From Halobacillus kuroshimensis DSM 18393 (GTDB lineage Bacteria; Bacillota; Bacilli; Bacillales; Halobacillaceae): a stretch of DNA of 64,000 nt. The DNA lies in assembly GCF_000425705.1 (NCBI RefSeq), contig NZ_AUDY01000010.1:310001-374000 (forward strand). The letters are read 5' to 3'. Made by a program: the position numbers and the translations under genes. The notes under the pieces are model-generated. The model searched no databases, was not told where the DNA came from, and saw only the letters and a list, made by a program, of their open reading frames with translations. Shown in pieces: positions 62,514-64,000 of this stretch; position 1 is the first letter of the stretch, and every line of letters begins with the position of its first letter.

Positions 62514-63332
62514 ATGGGCAGAAAAGTACGTTTAGATGTTTTACTTGTAGAAAAAGGCTATATAGAAACGCGTGAAAAAGCGAAACGGACCATCATGGCG
62601 GGACTTGTTTTTCATGAGCAGGTCCGCCTTGATAAACCCGGCTTGAAAGTGGATGAGGAACTGGAATTGATTGTTAAAGGCCGTCCCATTCCGTATGTCA
62701 GCCGCGGCGGATTAAAGCTTGAAAAAGCATTGAAGCACTTTGATCTTTCCGTTAAGGACAAGATTATGATTGATATCGGTTCATCCACCGGCGGTTTTAC
62801 GGACTGCGCGCTTCAGAACGGTGCCAGGCTCAGCTATGCCGTGGATGTCGGATATAATCAGCTTGACTGGCGTCTCCGTAATCATGACCAGGTGGTCGTT
62901 ATGGAACGGACCAATTTCCGATATGTGACGAAAGAGGATCTTACACACGGTCAGCCGCAGTTTGCTTCCATCGATGTCTCCTTCATATCCCTCCGTATCA
63001 TTCTGCCGGTTCTTGCTGAGATTCTGGAGCAGCAGGGAGATGTGGCAGCACTAATAAAACCACAGTTCGAAGCAGGTAGAGAACAGGTAGGGAAAAAAGG
63101 AATTGTAAGAGACCCATCGATTCATAAAGAGGTCGTAAAAACAATTCTTGATTTTGCTTCTGATCACGGATATTCTGTTTATGGACTCACTTTTTCTCCG
63201 ATTACCGGCGGGGATGGGAATATAGAATTCCTCGTCCATCTGCGGCTTGATGATGGCGGCAGCAGTGGAGAACAGGTGGATATCGATGCTGTAGTCAAAG
63301 AAGCGCATGAGGCGCACAGCAGAAACGCATAA
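62514..63332 (+). CDS. yqxC: TlyA family rRNA (cytidine-2'-O)-methyltransferase-like protein (YqxC)
   Basis: A 272-residue protein: N-terminal S4 RNA-binding domain (VRLDVLLVEKGYIETREKAK) and an FtsJ/RrmJ-type methyltransferase with the SAM motif MIDIGSSTGGFTDCALQNGA. TlyA proteins methylate 16S/23S rRNA; some also act as hemolysins. The start at 62514 follows AGAGGG, 5 bp after dxs. Confidence 0.92.
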   Translation: MGRKVRLDVLLVEKGYIETREKAKRTIMAGLVFHEQVRLDKPGLKVDEELELIVKGRPIPYVSRGGLKLEKALKHFDLSVKDKIMIDIGSSTGGFTDCALQNGARLSYAVDVGYNQLDWRLRNHDQVVVMERTNFRYVTKEDLTHGQPQFASIDVSFISLRIILPVLAEILEQQGDVAALIKPQFEAGREQVGKKGIVRDPSIHKEVVKTILDFASDHGYSVYGLTFSPITGGDGNIEFLVHLRLDDGGSSGEQVDIDAVVKEAHEAHSRNA

Positions 63333-63339
63333 TGAGTGT

Positions 63340-63366
63340 AAAAGGGCTTAGCACAGGCCCTTTTCT
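63340..63366 (+). terminator. Possible terminator between yqxC and argR
   Basis: AAAAGGGC (63340-63347) pairs with GCCCTTTT (63357-63364) around a 9-nt loop. The T run is short, so read-through is likely. Confidence 0.6.
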
Positions 63367-63395
63367 TATGGAAGGACTTGAAACGGAGGATGGTC

Positions 63396-63845
63396 ATGAA
63401 CAAAGGACAACGTCACATCAAAATCAGGGAACTGATCACAAACGACGATATTGAAACCCAGGATGAGCTGGTCGATCGATTGAAGGGTATGGGATACAAT
63501 GTCACTCAGGCAACCGTATCCCGCGATATCAAAGAACTGCATCTTGTAAAGGTGCCGATGATGGATGGCCGGTACAAATACAGTCTCCCTGCAGATCAGC
63601 GCTTCAATCCGTTTGAAAAGCTGAAACGGCTCATGATGGATGCCTTTGTCAGTATAGATCGGGCCGGACATTTTATTATTTTGAAAACTCTGCCGGGAAA
63701 CGCCAATGCTGTAGGTGCTCTCGTGGATAATCTGGAATGGGATGAAATTATGGGGACCATCTGCGGAGATGATACCTGCTTAATTATCTGCCGCAGTGAA
63801 GATCATACGGAGTCAATTAGTGAGCAGTTGCTAAATATGCTATAA
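63396..63845 (+). CDS. argR: Arginine repressor
   Basis: A 149-residue ArgR/AhrC: winged helix with [18 protein letters not shown] (about 40-57) and a C-terminal arginine-binding, hexamer-forming domain ([20 protein letters not shown], then [12 protein letters not shown]). It represses arginine synthesis and activates catabolism. The start at 63396 follows GGAGGATGG. Confidence 0.96.
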   Translation: MNKGQRHIKIRELITNDDIETQDELVDRLKGMGYNVTQATVSRDIKELHLVKVPMMDGRYKYSLPADQRFNPFEKLKRLMMDAFVSIDRAGHFIILKTLPGNANAVGALVDNLEWDEIMGTICGDDTCLIICRSEDHTESISEQLLNML

Positions 63846-63862
63846 CTGAGGTGGATGGTTTC

Positions 63863-64000
63863 ATGCTAACAGAGTTGTCTATTCGTGATTTTGCAATCAT
63901 TGATGAGATCTCAATCACGTTCAAAGAAGGGTTAACTGTACTGACCGGTGAAACAGGTGCTGGTAAATCCATCATTATTGATGCGATCCAGCTTCTTTCC
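63863..64000 (+). CDS. recN: DNA repair protein RecN, N-terminal part (runs off the window)
   Basis: The 46 visible residues ([20 protein letters not shown], then [18 protein letters not shown]) contain the SMC-like Walker A GETGAGKS. argR-recN order is standard in bacilli. RecN acts early in double-strand-break repair. GAGGTGGATGG precedes the ATG. Confidence 0.95.
   Translation, partial: MLTELSIRDFAIIDEISITFKEGLTVLTGETGAGKSIIIDAIQLLS

Overview
The window looks like chromosomal DNA of a spore-forming, naturally transformable member of the Bacillaceae with moderate GC content. It is probably a halophilic or alkaliphilic relative such as Halobacillus. This is inferred from protein character, Shine-Dalgarno sites and gene order; no 16S gene is present. 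From sodA to recN the order closely follows the Bacillus subtilis yqg-yqh-spoIIIA-accBC-xse-ispA-dxs-argR-recN segment. Three insertions or replacements relative to B. subtilis stand out: a SpoVAF-like germination protein, a class II ribonucleotide reductase, and an OLE RNA with its oapA gene.

Layout, 1-16 kb: 5' end of ispG (minus strand); an NfeD-type membrane protein behind a SigW-like promoter; a chemoreceptor whose ribosome-binding site lies in a 16-bp hairpin; a Na/Pi cotransporter; five tRNAs (Met, His, Ile2, Ser, Phe) behind two tandem near-identical promoters; sodA; an MFS transporter; class B PBP pbpA; and a phosphate operon pstS-pstC-pstA-pstB-phoU with a four-repeat PhoP box. pstB carries an apparent 1-nt deletion that cuts off its conserved C-terminus. 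Two small membrane-anchored proteins on the minus strand and rpmG follow.

16-35 kb: 5-formyl-THF cyclo-ligase, rhomboid protease GluP, SpoVAF-like protein, YqgQ, glucokinase, an LtaS-family enzyme, a FetAB-like ABC pair, small DUF proteins, an MBL-fold hydrolase, and Spx-like MgsR with a SigB-like promoter. The seven-gene comG competence pseudopilus operon runs on the minus strand (comGD has no standard start codon), followed by aroK, yqzE, yqhG and the SNF2 helicase yqhH.

35-48 kb: a tandem glycine riboswitch controls gcvT-gcvPA-gcvPB (glycine cleavage). Then come a membrane rhodanese, class II RNR nrdJ preceded by two NrdR-box-like sites exactly 31 bp apart, mntR, a patatin-like lipase, YqhP, YqhR, aroQ, an Xaa-Pro peptidase and efp.

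48-64 kb: the eight-gene spoIIIA operon (channel between mother cell and forespore) behind a SigE-type promoter; accB-accC; an Asp23 protein; nusB, folD, xseA, xseB and ispA. Between ispA and dxs lies a 609-nt non-coding segment whose ends form a perfect 11-bp helix. With the adjacent OapA-type membrane protein gene (DxxxD motif) this is identified as OLE RNA, the most striking element of the window. dxs, an rRNA methyltransferase-like TlyA protein, argR and the start of recN finish the window. ispG, ispA and dxs supply isoprenoid precursors at both ends of the segment.
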